From assembly GCF_000472665.1 (NCBI RefSeq), contig NZ_AXAC01000005.1:1-64000 (forward strand): DNA of 64,000 nucleotides, written 5' to 3'. Below, piece after piece: positions 18,726 to 25,934 of the stretch. The notes beneath the pieces were generated by a model. That model was given only the letters and a program-made list of their open reading frames with translations, made no database searches and was not told where the DNA came from. Numbering within the stretch: position 1 is the stretch's first letter; each line of letters opens with the position of its first letter. The DNA is from Acetobacterium malicum subsp. dehalogenans DSM 11527 (GTDB lineage: Bacteria; Bacillota; Clostridia; Eubacteriales; Eubacteriaceae). Made by a program: the position numbers and the translations under genes.

Positions 18726-19853
18726 TTAATTGATTTGCTCGTTTGCTTCTGGTGTATCCACTGAATTCAGATCTTTATCAACATTCAGTGGCGGTCGTAT
18801 CTCCGTGTCACCCGGGTCGGTAACCGGTTGATCTCCTGTATTTGATTCGGGAACCTTATCGTCCATATTTTCGGTCGTTTCTGGTTCCGGTAAGGTACCA
18901 TCATTAACGACCTTATCTTCGTTTTCCGGCAATGGGATTGTAACAGGTTCGGTCGTCATTGTTTCCGTCTGTTGGAGATCATCTTTTTTTGTGTTTTTAA
19001 TTTCGGTACTATCAGTTGCTGTCTGGAGATCATCTTCAACTATTTCTTCAGCTACTTTTTCGGCTAAATAATCGTCATCTGACTGAATTATTTTGTTTAA
19101 ATCGACGGCATTCTCTTTGGATACCTTGATCAGATCAGTGACCGACATCGGCGCTAGTTGTTCGATCGACAGGGCTTCCGATGAGGACGCTATTTCCTGA
19201 ATCATTTTCAGTTTACCAGTCGATACACTATACTCTTCTGCCAGTGCTGTTGCTTCTTTGTCTTCTGTCAAGGTCTGTCTTAACACCGTTGTGGCGATAT
19301 CCTGAGTCGATGCGGTATCTTTAACAACCTGATCCACACTGACCGCTAGATTATTCGCTTGTTCGGCACTCTTGTTTTCAACAGAAATCAGGATAACATT
19401 TTTATCCTCAGCGATATATCCCTGGCTGATCATGGATGTCACAATCAGATTGACTGATTCATCCAGATTAGCCTGTTCAAAATTCTGTCCTGCGATGATC
19501 ATTTTGGCATCTTCGTTTAACGCTTTGACTGACAATACCTGATTATGCTTATTGGTTACGATTTGAATACTGGGATTTACATCTAGATCAATGATGCTGT
19601 CTGGTGTTTTGAATTCAACAAACCAGGCTGAAAAACAAACCAGAACAATCACACAACTTGCAAATGTAAGTGACAATTGCCTGATGTATCTGGGAGAATG
19701 CTTCTGTTTTGGGGAATTCTCACGTTGTTGTCTAGTTATGTAATCATGTTCGGTCATTTTTACAACCGGAATTTTCGCAAGTTCTTCAAAATCCAAACCG
19801 GGAGCGCAATTGATCGTTTTCCGCAGCGACTTTTCCAAGTCTATTTCCTTCAT
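18726..19853 (-). CDS. RsgI-like membrane anti-sigma factor
   Basis: 375 residues. A cytoplasmic N-terminus (~1-55) precedes one transmembrane helix (~57-77, LSLTFASCVIVLVCFSAWFV) and an extracellular RsgI-type middle domain carrying the signature DLDVNPSIQIVTN. The C-terminal ~110 residues are a low-complexity Pro/Thr/Glu-rich region, suited to reach the wall. In RsgI proteins the N-terminal part holds the sigma factor and the outer part senses cell-surface polymers. The gene overlaps the sigma-factor gene by four bases (ATGA). The large surface-protein gene follows on the same strand. Confidence 0.82.
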   Translation of the reverse strand: MKEIDLEKSLRKTINCAPGLDFEELAKIPVVKMTEHDYITRQQRENSPKQKHSPRYIRQLSLTFASCVIVLVCFSAWFVEFKTPDSIIDLDVNPSIQIVTNKHNQVLSVKALNEDAKMIIAGQNFEQANLDESVNLIVTSMISQGYIAEDKNVILISVENKSAEQANNLAVSVDQVVKDTASTQDIATTVLRQTLTEDKEATALAEEYSVSTGKLKMIQEIASSSEALSIEQLAPMSVTDLIKVSKENAVDLNKIIQSDDDYLAEKVAEEIVEDDLQTATDSTEIKNTKKDDLQQTETMTTEPVTIPLPENEDKVVNDGTLPEPETTENMDDKVPESNTGDQPVTDPGDTEIRPPLNVDKDLNSVDTPEANEQIN

Positions 19854-20446
19854 AATTTTATCACCTCCTGTTCTATAAGGTATTTTTTTAGTTTTTTTAA
19901 ACCGCGATGGTATTTTGATAGTACGGTAGAAAGGTTCAGCTCTAAATTTTTGGCAATTTCCCGATGGGTAAATCCAGAAATTGCGTGTAGAAGGATAATT
20001 TCAATTTCTTGCCCATTTAGTACATTTAAAGCTGCCTGAAGCACCAGTCTGTCCTCGTTGTCATTAACATATGAAAAGTTCATGTCATTTTCAATATCTG
20101 CCATCTCAATGCTGTCATTCTTCTTTTTAAAGCGAAGCTTACTGATTGAGAGATTTCGGGCAATTGTAAAGACCCAAGCCATGGGTTTTCCCATTGGTTG
20201 ATACAAATGAGCGGCGGCCCGAATCTTTAAATAAGTGTCCTGAACCACGTCTAAGGCATCGTCATGATTTTTCAGGGTAGACAAAACAAAAGCGTAGACT
20301 GTTCGCTCTGTTAGACGGTAAAACTCTTCAAAAGCTACCATGTCATTCTCAGCAATTCGTTGAAATATGGCTTCATCGATTATTAATTTCTGTTGTTGCT
20401 CGCAGTCTGTGTTTTCTGGTACCACCATACTTAAAAATAGTATCAT
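19850..20446 (-). CDS. ECF-type RNA polymerase sigma factor
   Basis: 198 residues from the ATG at 20446, chosen because GGGGGAG lies seven bases upstream. A longer in-frame reading from 20608 would begin upstream of the predicted transcription start. Region 2 is at ~20-90 (EFYRLTERTVYAF, DALDVVQDTYLKI, GKPMAWVFTIARN) and region 4 at ~135-190 (LLHAISGFTHREIAKNLEL, STVLSKYHRGLKKL). The stop overlaps the start of the anti-sigma gene (ATGA), so both are made in fixed proportion. The neighbourhood suggests control of the surface-protein gene or of wall functions, but no ECF-type promoter was proven there. Confidence 0.88.
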   Translation of the reverse strand: MILFLSMVVPENTDCEQQQKLIIDEAIFQRIAENDMVAFEEFYRLTERTVYAFVLSTLKNHDDALDVVQDTYLKIRAAAHLYQPMGKPMAWVFTIARNLSISKLRFKKKNDSIEMADIENDMNFSYVNDNEDRLVLQAALNVLNGQEIEIILLHAISGFTHREIAKNLELNLSTVLSKYHRGLKKLKKYLIEQEVIKL

Positions 20447-20596
20447 TAGGTATCTCCCCCAACATTGTATTAACGTTTTTAGATCACGTTTTATTGCATT
20501 GTATTTCTTTTTTTTATATTTTATTTTTGCTTCTATATTTTTGCAGTCTTCAGACTGATCACCTGGCGCAATTTCACCAATCTGTTTAGTTCCAGG

Positions 20597-20625
20597 ATTA
20601 TACAACACTATGGTAATATCGCCAA
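20597..20625 (-). promoter_or_regulatory. Promoter of the sigma/anti-sigma operon
   Basis: On the minus strand, TTGGCG (20625-20620), 17 bases, TATAAT (20602-20597). The -35 lies inside one arm of an inverted repeat, ATATCGCCAATA (20616-20627) with TATTGGCAATAT (20654-20665). Confidence 0.7.
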
Positions 20626-21186
20626 TACTTTCTATTATCGTTTATAACGTCACTATTGGCAATATGTGGCATTCTGTGTGCCACTTTTTTTTTGATTTTT
20701 TACTTTTTTTCAACCCCAGACGTGATAATGGGACGTTTTATCTGTCTTTTTATATGGAATCATATTGAAAAAAGACTGACGAAAACGCCCCGTTATTTTA
20801 CTTATCGCTTGTCTATAAAATTTGATTACTGCAATGGCTTTTGGTTATGATATTATAGCATAAATCATTATGATTTAAACAATTTATTTTTTATGACACG
20901 TTTTTTTTATTTTACTTAAGATTCATACCATTCTTAATTTCCTTCCTTATATAAGAGTCCGCATATAAGAGCCCGCGGAGTCAACTGCTACAACTCATCC
21001 ATTATGAAAGAAAGTGGTGGGTGAATTTTTATCCCAGGGCCGCCAAGGTTTATAGGTGACTTTTTTCATTTGACGTGATAGAATGTATCTATTATGGGAA
21101 TATAAAGAGTATCGCATTTTCTTATGTACACGATATCAATCATCATGATGTCTTAGGGATAATTTTTTTTATGGAGGAGTATTATA
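20626..21186. other. Gene-free region between sigma operon and chemoreceptor
   Basis: About 560 bases between divergent genes. It holds the inverted repeat near 20616-20665, a second small one (GTGGCA...TGCCAC, 20665-20683) and a GC-richer stretch at ~20957-21060 with possible stems (TCCGC/GCGGA; TCATCCA/TGGGTGA) ahead of the chemoreceptor, which may be a structured leader. No known riboswitch was recognised. Confidence 0.45.
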
Positions 21187-22242
21187 ATGGAGAAGAAATT
21201 AAGCTACACCGTCGATGAGCTCATTGATCTACATGTCTTGCAACAGTTTCAGGATAGTTTTGCTAAAGCTTTGGGGATGGCCAGTGTTTCGGTTGACAAT
21301 GTCAAAGGAACCATCACGGAGCCCAGTAATTTCACCGATTTTTGTATGAAATACACCCGCGGTTCCACCGAGGGTAACAAACGCTGTATCGCCTGTGATA
21401 TCGACGGCGGCAAGAAATCCGGAAATACCGGTAAGCCGGCGGTTTATTCCTGTCATGCCGGGCTGGTCGACTTTGCCGCACCGATCGTCGTGGATGGGGT
21501 CCAAATCGGCGCGATCCTTGGTGGCCAGGTTCTTGATGCTCCGCCTGATGAGGATAAGTTCCGCCGCATTGCCCGGGAAATCGGCGTTGATGAAGATGAA
21601 TATATTGCGGCGCTGCGTAAAATAACCGTTGTGCCCCGGGAAAAGATTAATGCCGCGGCCGATATGCTCTATGTTTTCGCCAACTCGATTTCTAAGATGG
21701 GACATCACAACCGCTTACTGGTTCATGAAACGGAAAACTTCCAGGTCATTTCTGAAAATATGTTTGACAATATCCGTTCCGTTACCGATGTGGTCAATAA
21801 TTTCTCAGTCCAGATTGAAGCGTTGATTAAAGCATCGGATGAATTGTTGGAGTCTTCAACGATTTCCAAGAACAAGGTTAAAGAAACCGATTCGATTCTT
21901 AAATTTATCCGCGACGTCGCCACCCAGACCAATCTGCTGGGGCTGAATGCCGCAATCGAAGCCACCCGGGCCGGCGAATTTGGCCGCGGCTTTAACGTCG
22001 TTGCCGACGAGGTCCGCAAGCTGGCGGTCATGAGTGTTGATTCGGCCAAAAAGATTGAAAGCATTCTGGACAGCATTGTCGTCAGCATGAACTCAGTCGA
22101 ATCTCAGGCGGCCAAATCTTACAAGATCATCGGCGAGCATCAGGCCGCGATGGGTGAGATTAATGAAAAACTGAGCTTACTCAACGACATATCGGATAAA
22201 CTAAAAGTCGAGATTAATAATCTTAAGGCTAATCTTTACTAG
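21187..22242 (+). CDS. Soluble chemoreceptor-like protein with PocR sensory domain
   Basis: 351 residues, no membrane segment. Residues ~10-170 are a PocR ligand-binding domain with its conserved cysteines ([44 protein letters not shown]). Residues ~190-350 are a methyl-accepting chemotaxis signalling region, with the hairpin tip visible as [33 protein letters not shown], split here by description only. PocR domains are known to sense small organic molecules such as propanediol or similar metabolites; the ligand here is unknown. Expected to work in the cytoplasm with CheA/CheW. Transcribed alone, ending at the terminator at 22252. Confidence 0.87.
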   Translation: MEKKLSYTVDELIDLHVLQQFQDSFAKALGMASVSVDNVKGTITEPSNFTDFCMKYTRGSTEGNKRCIACDIDGGKKSGNTGKPAVYSCHAGLVDFAAPIVVDGVQIGAILGGQVLDAPPDEDKFRRIAREIGVDEDEYIAALRKITVVPREKINAAADMLYVFANSISKMGHHNRLLVHETENFQVISENMFDNIRSVTDVVNNFSVQIEALIKASDELLESSTISKNKVKETDSILKFIRDVATQTNLLGLNAAIEATRAGEFGRGFNVVADEVRKLAVMSVDSAKKIESILDSIVVSMNSVESQAAKSYKIIGEHQAAMGEINEKLSLLNDISDKLKVEINNLKANLY

Positions 22243-22251
22243 GATTTGTAA

Positions 22252-22275
22252 GGCGGGGAAACCCGCCTTTTTTTT
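22252..22275 (+). terminator. Terminator after the chemoreceptor gene
   Basis: GGCGGG-GAAA-CCCGCC followed by eight T. Confidence 0.92.
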
Positions 22276-22323
22276 ATGCCCGAAATTCAGGAGTTTTTTG
22301 CGGCATCTTTTTGGGTTTCTTTC

Positions 22324-22348
22324 TATTTAAATGGTGTGACACCATTTT
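22324..22348 (+). promoter_or_regulatory. Dyad upstream of holin gene, shared with the DUF1659 gene
   Basis: TATTTAAAT, two bases, then TGTGACACC and ATTTT. The centre is a palindrome, AATGGTGT-g-ACACCATT. A closely similar string lies at 23380-23405 upstream of the DUF1659 gene. Possibly a promoter element or operator common to the two units. Confidence 0.4.
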
Positions 22349-22371
22349 GAGAAAGGAGGTTGAGCGATGAA

Positions 22372-22770
22372 ATGAAGATGATTTTGGAAGTACTGCCCGG
22401 GGTTTTTGCAGTGCTGGGGTCGGTGCTGGGTTTTCTGTTAGGTGGTTTTGACGGGTATTTGGTTACCCTGATTGGCTTTGTCCTGATTGATTATCTCACC
22501 GGTCTGGCCCTGGCGGTGACCCGACGGCAGCTGTCCAGTGAAATTGGCTTTGTGGGGATTCTCAAGAAAATGCTGATTCTGGTGATGGTGGCCATGGGTC
22601 ACCTGCTGGATGTTAACCTGCTGGGGGGTGGTGCCACCATGCGCACCGCCGTAATTTTCTTTTATGCGGCCAATGAAGGGATCAGCATTACGGAAAATTT
22701 AGCTAAACTTAATTTTCCCATTCCAACAAAACTGAAGCAGGTGTTGGCACAGTTAAGAGAAGAAGAATAA
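22372..22770 (+). CDS. Phage-type holin (TcdE/Cph1 family)
   Basis: 132 residues from the ATG at 22372, 12 bases after AGGAGG; a TTG at 22360 is too close to that site. Three to four membrane segments: VFAVLGSVLGFLLGG, LVTLIGFVLIDYLTGLALAV, MLILVMVAMGHLLDV and MRTAVIFFYAANEGISI. The D-YLTG and NEG(I/L)SI(T)EN signatures match the toxin-secretion/phage-lysis holin family. Such proteins form membrane pores that release a cell-wall hydrolase or toxin. The next gene, 16 bases on, encodes a peptidase, and the cluster also has a sigma factor, much like the TcdE/TcdR arrangement. Confidence 0.85.
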   Translation: MKMILEVLPGVFAVLGSVLGFLLGGFDGYLVTLIGFVLIDYLTGLALAVTRRQLSSEIGFVGILKKMLILVMVAMGHLLDVNLLGGGATMRTAVIFFYAANEGISITENLAKLNFPIPTKLKQVLAQLREEE

Positions 22771-22785
22771 TGAGGAGGAAATTAG

Positions 22786-23139
22786 ATGAGTAGAAATGAT
22801 GAACAGATTACGGCGCATTTTAACCGGCAGGAGTTTATCTGCTGTTGTGAGGGGCGTTACTGCGATGGCTTTCCAGCTGAGATGAGCCGGGAACTGGTGG
22901 GTCGAATGGAAGCGGTCCGGATGGTGCTGGGAACAGCGATTATTGTGACTTCCGGGGTCCGCTGTCCGACCCGGAATGAGGAGGTCGGCGGTATCCCCTA
23001 CTCCCGGCACCTGGTTGGCGCAGCCGCCGATTGTTATGCCCCGGGGATCTCGGTTTATGACCTGGCCGATGCCGCCATCGCGGCGGGGTTAGGCGTGATT
23101 GTTTATGCGGATGAGGGGTTTTGTCATGTGGAGATTTAA
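22786..23139 (+). CDS. M15-family peptidase (endolysin-like)
   Basis: 117 residues. The Peptidase_M15_3 zinc motif is visible as SRHLVGAAADCYAPG (S-x-H...D) and the second site as CHVEI at the end; the N-terminus (HFNRQEFICC) is the usual opening. It would cleave peptidoglycan cross-links. The protein stops right after the second zinc ligand, where relatives usually continue several residues, and a repeat of family B begins right behind it, so the tail may have been trimmed. It pairs with the holin upstream. Ribosome binding site AGGAGG. Confidence 0.85.
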   Translation: MSRNDEQITAHFNRQEFICCCEGRYCDGFPAEMSRELVGRMEAVRMVLGTAIIVTSGVRCPTRNEEVGGIPYSRHLVGAAADCYAPGISVYDLADAAIAAGLGVIVYADEGFCHVEI

Positions 23140-23149
23140 GATGTGGTGA

Positions 23150-23245
23150 GATGGCCGGGCGCGACATGGGGACATTTCGCCTTTCATCCCGTTTCATGTT
23201 TTACTGATCGGCTCGGCCATGACACGGGGACGCGACGTCAAAAGA
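23150..23245. repeat. Family B repeat, copy 1
   Basis: Contains GACATGGGGACATTTCGCC, TTTCATCCC and CGGGGACGCGACGT, as in other members between 25.8 and 31.2 kb. This copy is rearranged: both halves point the same way. Confidence 0.7.
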
Positions 23246-23251
23246 TAACGT

Positions 23252-23353
23252 AGTACCGACAATTGTTACATCATGTTGTACGCATCGGGGCGAACAGGTT
23301 GATAAACCTGTCCGATCCCGCGGCGAACAACAGATTAGCAATTGGTCGGTACG
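23252..23353 (+). repeat. Family A repeat, short form (copy 1)
   Basis: Starts with GTACCGACAATTGTTAC and ends with CAATTGGTCGGTAC, imperfect terminal inverted repeats of about 28 bases around a GC-rich core with an AACAGGTT...AACCTGTCC hairpin. About 100 bases long. Confidence 0.85.
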
Positions 23354-23379
23354 GCAGTATATTGCTAACCTTGATAAAT

Positions 23380-23405
23380 TATTTAAATTTATGTGGCACC
23401 TTTTT
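23380..23405 (+). promoter_or_regulatory. Shared motif upstream of the DUF1659 gene
   Basis: TATTTAAAT, three bases, TGTGGCACC, TTTTT, matching the motif before the holin gene at 22324-22348. It is the only recognisable control element between repeat A1 and the gene. Confidence 0.4.
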
Positions 23406-23453
23406 CCTGATTGTTCCATTTATTAGTATAACCGATGAAAGGAGGTACACACA

Positions 23454-23678
23454 ATGCCAGTAACAACAGATTTTATCAGCAATAAGCTGCAGGTTCGTTC
23501 GAACTATGGGATGGTTGAAGGTAAAGAAGTGATTAAGTCTAAGACTTATTCAAATCTCAAAGAAACCGCCGTTGATGATGATATTTACGCTGTGGCTGAG
23601 GCGCTTGCCGGTTTGCAGGCACCCACCATGGAAGAAGTATTCAAAATTGAAACCACCCTATTGATTCCCGGTGTCTAA
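23454..23678 (+). CDS. DUF1659-family small protein
   Basis: 74 residues, matching the DUF1659 pattern: an N-terminal strand (SNKLQVRSNYG), KSKTYSNLKETAVDDDIYAVAEALAGLQ, and a short C-terminal strand. No catalytic motif or membrane segment is present. In Firmicutes such proteins are regularly next to a DUF2922 protein, as here (23716), often near YvrJ-like and sigma-factor genes; their role is unknown. A strong AAAGGAGG site precedes the ATG. Confidence 0.82.
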   Translation: MPVTTDFISNKLQVRSNYGMVEGKEVIKSKTYSNLKETAVDDDIYAVAEALAGLQAPTMEEVFKIETTLLIPGV

Positions 23679-23715
23679 CGCACCGCTAAACGACTACGAA
23701 AGGAGGTAAAAAAAT

Positions 23716-23940
23716 ATGGCAGAAATTAAAGCAGCCATGGTCTTTCAACGGACCGATGGTAAAAACGCAACGATTTCCGTGTCGGATGCTGATCCGGCCG
23801 TGACCGCGGCTGAACTGAATACGGCGATGGATACGATCCTGGCCCGGAATGTGTTTGCTCCGGACAATATGGGACTGGTGAAAAAGGTCAGCGGAAAGCT
23901 GATCAGCACCACAACTCAGGATTTTGAAATGACGGTGTAA
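23716..23940 (+). CDS. DUF2922-family small protein
   Basis: 74 residues; DUF2922 signature: VFQRTDGKNATISVSDADP, TAAELNTAMDTILARNVF, then a C-terminal strand region (SGKLISTTTQDFEMTV). Probably a small alpha/beta protein, cytoplasmic. It follows the DUF1659 gene by 37 bases with its own AAAGGAGG and ends at a strong terminator, so the two form a two-gene unit. The conserved pairing suggests the products interact. Confidence 0.85.
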   Translation: MAEIKAAMVFQRTDGKNATISVSDADPAVTAAELNTAMDTILARNVFAPDNMGLVKKVSGKLISTTTQDFEMTV

Positions 23941-23947
23941 ATGGTCA

Positions 23948-23972
23948 AGCGGGGGGTGACCCCCGCTTTTTT
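23948..23972 (+). terminator. Terminator after the DUF1659-DUF2922 unit
   Basis: AGCGGGGG-GTGA-CCCCCGCT followed by a T run. Confidence 0.92.
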
Positions 23973-24004
23973 AATGACTGAGGTACCCGGGCATCTCTTT
24001 TTTC

Positions 24005-24064
24005 CAACCATTTTGAACGTTTGTTCGCAAAATGGTTGAAAATTGAGTGGGATTGGTATATAAT
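24005..24064 (+). promoter_or_regulatory. Promoter of the sigma-factor gene with overlapping dyad
   Basis: TTGAAA (24036-24041), 17 bases, TATAAT (24059-24064). An inverted repeat, CAACCATTTTG (24005-24015) and CAAAATGGTTG (24028-24038), overlaps the -35 and contains GAAC/GTTC inside. The arrangement fits an operator for a repressor or an autoregulatory site. Confidence 0.75.
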
Positions 24065-24109
24065 AGTTCAAAAGAACTTATGTTCTAAATGATTGAAAGA
24101 GGTGACAAT

Positions 24110-24688
24110 ATGGAAAATAATGAAATGATTCTTTTGGTTCGGGGTGCCCGGCAACGGGATACCCGGTGTCAATTGGCTTTGATTGAGGGCTTCAAGCCGT
24201 TGATGCTTTCGATGATTCGTCGTTATATTTATGAAATGGATGCCGTCGATGACTACCTGAGTGAGGCGGCCATTGTTCTGCTTAACGCTGTGGAAACCTT
24301 TAATGAAGACCTCGGGGTGCCCTTTTCCGGCTATTTGAAAAAAGAACTATTTTATTATTTTGTCAATGTGGCCAAGGTTCACCAGAATTTCTACTCACTG
24401 GATTCATCCGCCAGAGATGAGGATTCTTTTTCGTTGCTGAACAGCCTGGCGGATGCTACTGATATTGAGGGGGATTATCTCCGGGCCGCCGATTTATCGG
24501 CCTTACAGCAGTATCTGCCACGGCTCCGGGAACGACAGCGCTGGATTATTGAGGAACATTACGGCAAGAATCGCAGTTTCCGGGAGATTGCCGGCAGTAT
24601 TGGGGTCAGTGCCAACAGCCTGGTCAAATTGCACCGCCGGGCGATTGCCGATTTACGCACGTATTTTGGATTGGAACTGGTGAATTAA
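24110..24688 (+). CDS. Sigma-70 family factor, TcdR/UviA/SigO-like
   Basis: 192 residues from the ATG at 24110 (AAAGAGGTGA upstream), preferred to the ATG at 24089. Region 2 is at ~20-90 (YIYEMDAVDDYLSEAAIVLLNAVETFNEDLGVPFSGYL) and region 4 at ~125-185 (LRERQRWIIEEHYGKN, SFREIAGSIGVSANSLVKLHRRAI). Region 2 is compact and lacks the usual ECF spacing; the type recalls the small sigma factors that drive toxin or bacteriocin genes beside holins. It has its own vegetative promoter. Probable targets are the holin-peptidase and DUF1659-DUF2922 units just upstream, which share an unusual upstream motif. Confidence 0.8.
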   Translation: MENNEMILLVRGARQRDTRCQLALIEGFKPLMLSMIRRYIYEMDAVDDYLSEAAIVLLNAVETFNEDLGVPFSGYLKKELFYYFVNVAKVHQNFYSLDSSARDEDSFSLLNSLADATDIEGDYLRAADLSALQQYLPRLRERQRWIIEEHYGKNRSFREIAGSIGVSANSLVKLHRRAIADLRTYFGLELVN

Positions 24689-24694
24689 AAAAAA

Positions 24695-24730
24695 GGCCAG
24701 ACAGACGAATTGACATTCGGCTGTCTGGCC
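24695..24730. terminator. Bidirectional terminator between sigma factor and whiA
   Basis: GGCCAGACAG (24695-24704) and CTGTCTGGCC (24721-24730) with an A run before and a T run after, serving both converging genes. Confidence 0.92.
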
Positions 24731-24734
24731 CTTT

Positions 24735-25751
24735 TTATTTTCGTTTGAGATCGGCGGCGATCTGGTTGAGTTTCTTCAGGCGGTGATAGACGCCGGACTT
24801 TCCGACCGGGGGGTCCAGGCGTTCGCCCAGCTCTTTGATACTGGCATCGGGGTAGTTCAGTCGCAGTTCGGCAATCTCATAAAGATTCCGGGGCAGATTC
24901 TTTAAGCCAAACTGTTCTTTAATCAGCATGATATCCGCCACCTGATCGTAGGAGGCCGCAATGGTCTTATTGAGGTTGGCGGTTTCGCAGTTCACCTGGC
25001 GGTTGACGTCATTACGCACTTCTTTGACAATCCGGATGTTTTCCATTTCCAGCAGTCCCCGATGCGCGCCGATGACACTGAGAAAATCTACCACACTGGC
25101 CCCTTCTTTGAGGTAAAGGACCCAATGGGCTTTTCGGTGGATCAGGTTTGACTTGATCTCATAACTGTCAAGAATCGTTTTGATGCTTTGCAGATAGGCG
25201 CATTGTTCCGTACCTGTTGCCGAGCTGCGCTCGATTTTCTTTTCGATCTTTTTATTTGCTAAGGGTGTCTTCTTGCCGACCAGTTCTAAATGATAGGTTT
25301 TTTCAGGATTAGATACCGAGCCGCTGCCTAAAAAGGCACCACGGATATAAGCTTTTGTCTGATTTTGCTGCTTTTTGAATTTTTCCGGTACCTGATTGGC
25401 AAAAAACGCCTGGCCATTGGCATTGTAACTTAAAATCTGACAGTCTTCCAGGATTATCTTGGCCGTCCACGGTTCTTCAACCACCACCCGGTAGGCCCGG
25501 TGTTCTTTAAATTTCCGGGTTTTTTCTATTTTTATTTTTGGTTTAATCTGATACAGCGTTTTCATGAGCTGATAGCATCGGGCCGCCACCGCGGGGTTTT
25601 CGGTTTTGATACTAATCGCCATGGCTCCGTTTTCACTGACCGAGATGGTCGCCACGGATCCGATCATCCCGGACAGTTCGGCCCGCTGACAGGCTTTGGA
25701 GCCAAAGGGAAGCTTGGAAAGATCTTTTTTTAGAATGGCTGAAAATGTCAT
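24735..25751 (-). CDS. whiA: DNA-binding protein WhiA
   Basis: 338 residues from the ATG at 25751 (AAAGGAG). The N-terminal two thirds form a LAGLIDADG-homing-endonuclease-like domain without catalytic residues (GAFLGSGSVSNPEKTYHLEL). The C-terminus is the WhiA helix-turn-helix (LPRNLYEIAELRLNYPDASIKELGE, KSGVYHRLKKL). Known role in Firmicutes: cell division and chromosome segregation; in actinomycetes sporulation. It ends the rapZ-yvcK-whiA order conserved in low-GC Gram-positives. Repeats C1 and B2 separate it from yvcK, so the cluster may not be one transcript. Confidence 0.95.
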   Translation of the reverse strand: MTFSAILKKDLSKLPFGSKACQRAELSGMIGSVATISVSENGAMAISIKTENPAVAARCYQLMKTLYQIKPKIKIEKTRKFKEHRAYRVVVEEPWTAKIILEDCQILSYNANGQAFFANQVPEKFKKQQNQTKAYIRGAFLGSGSVSNPEKTYHLELVGKKTPLANKKIEKKIERSSATGTEQCAYLQSIKTILDSYEIKSNLIHRKAHWVLYLKEGASVVDFLSVIGAHRGLLEMENIRIVKEVRNDVNRQVNCETANLNKTIAASYDQVADIMLIKEQFGLKNLPRNLYEIAELRLNYPDASIKELGERLDPPVGKSGVYHRLKKLNQIAADLKRK

Positions 25752-25775
25752 GGCGGCTCCTTTCTTTCGGTGCGA

Positions 25776-25812
25776 GTTGCGAACGCACAGGGGGACGGTT
25801 CTTTTGTGTCCT
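25776..25812. repeat. Family C repeat, copy 1 (half element)
   Basis: Carries CGCACAGGGGGACGGTTC followed by TTTTGTG. Only one arm is present, in contrast to the full palindrome at 26972-27066. Confidence 0.7.
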
Positions 25813-25844
25813 TCGGCTGTGGTGTTTTCATTATATACCACGAT

Positions 25845-25922
25845 GCCCGGGCATGACATAGGGACGCGACATCTTTCATCCCGATGGGATGACATTCGTA
25901 ACGTCCCCAAGTCATGCCCTAT
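25845..25922. repeat. Family B repeat, copy 2
   Basis: CCCGGGCATGACATAGGGACG at the left is answered by CGTCCCCAAGTCATGCCC at the right, closing around TTTCATCCCGATGGGATGACA. A near-perfect palindrome of about 75 bases. Confidence 0.8.
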
Positions 25923-25934
25923 CATCGCCTTTTT

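Larger units (their letters stand above)
23140..23453. other. Gap filled by repeats B1 and A1
   Basis: Two different palindromic repeats lie back to back (23150-23245 and 23252-23353), followed by the leader of the DUF1659 gene. No gene. Confidence 0.7.

Noticed and set aside
19850-20608. Longer ECF sigma reading starting at 20608
   Set aside because: It would begin upstream of the predicted transcription start and has no Shine-Dalgarno site, whereas 20446 has GGGGGAG.
22372-23139. Holin and peptidase as part of a complete prophage
   Set aside because: No capsid, tail, terminase, portal or integrase genes flank them.
24735-25925. Longer WhiA reading starting at 25925
   Set aside because: The extra 58 codons run through repeats B2 and C1 and lack a ribosome binding site; the ATG at 25751 has AAAGGAG.
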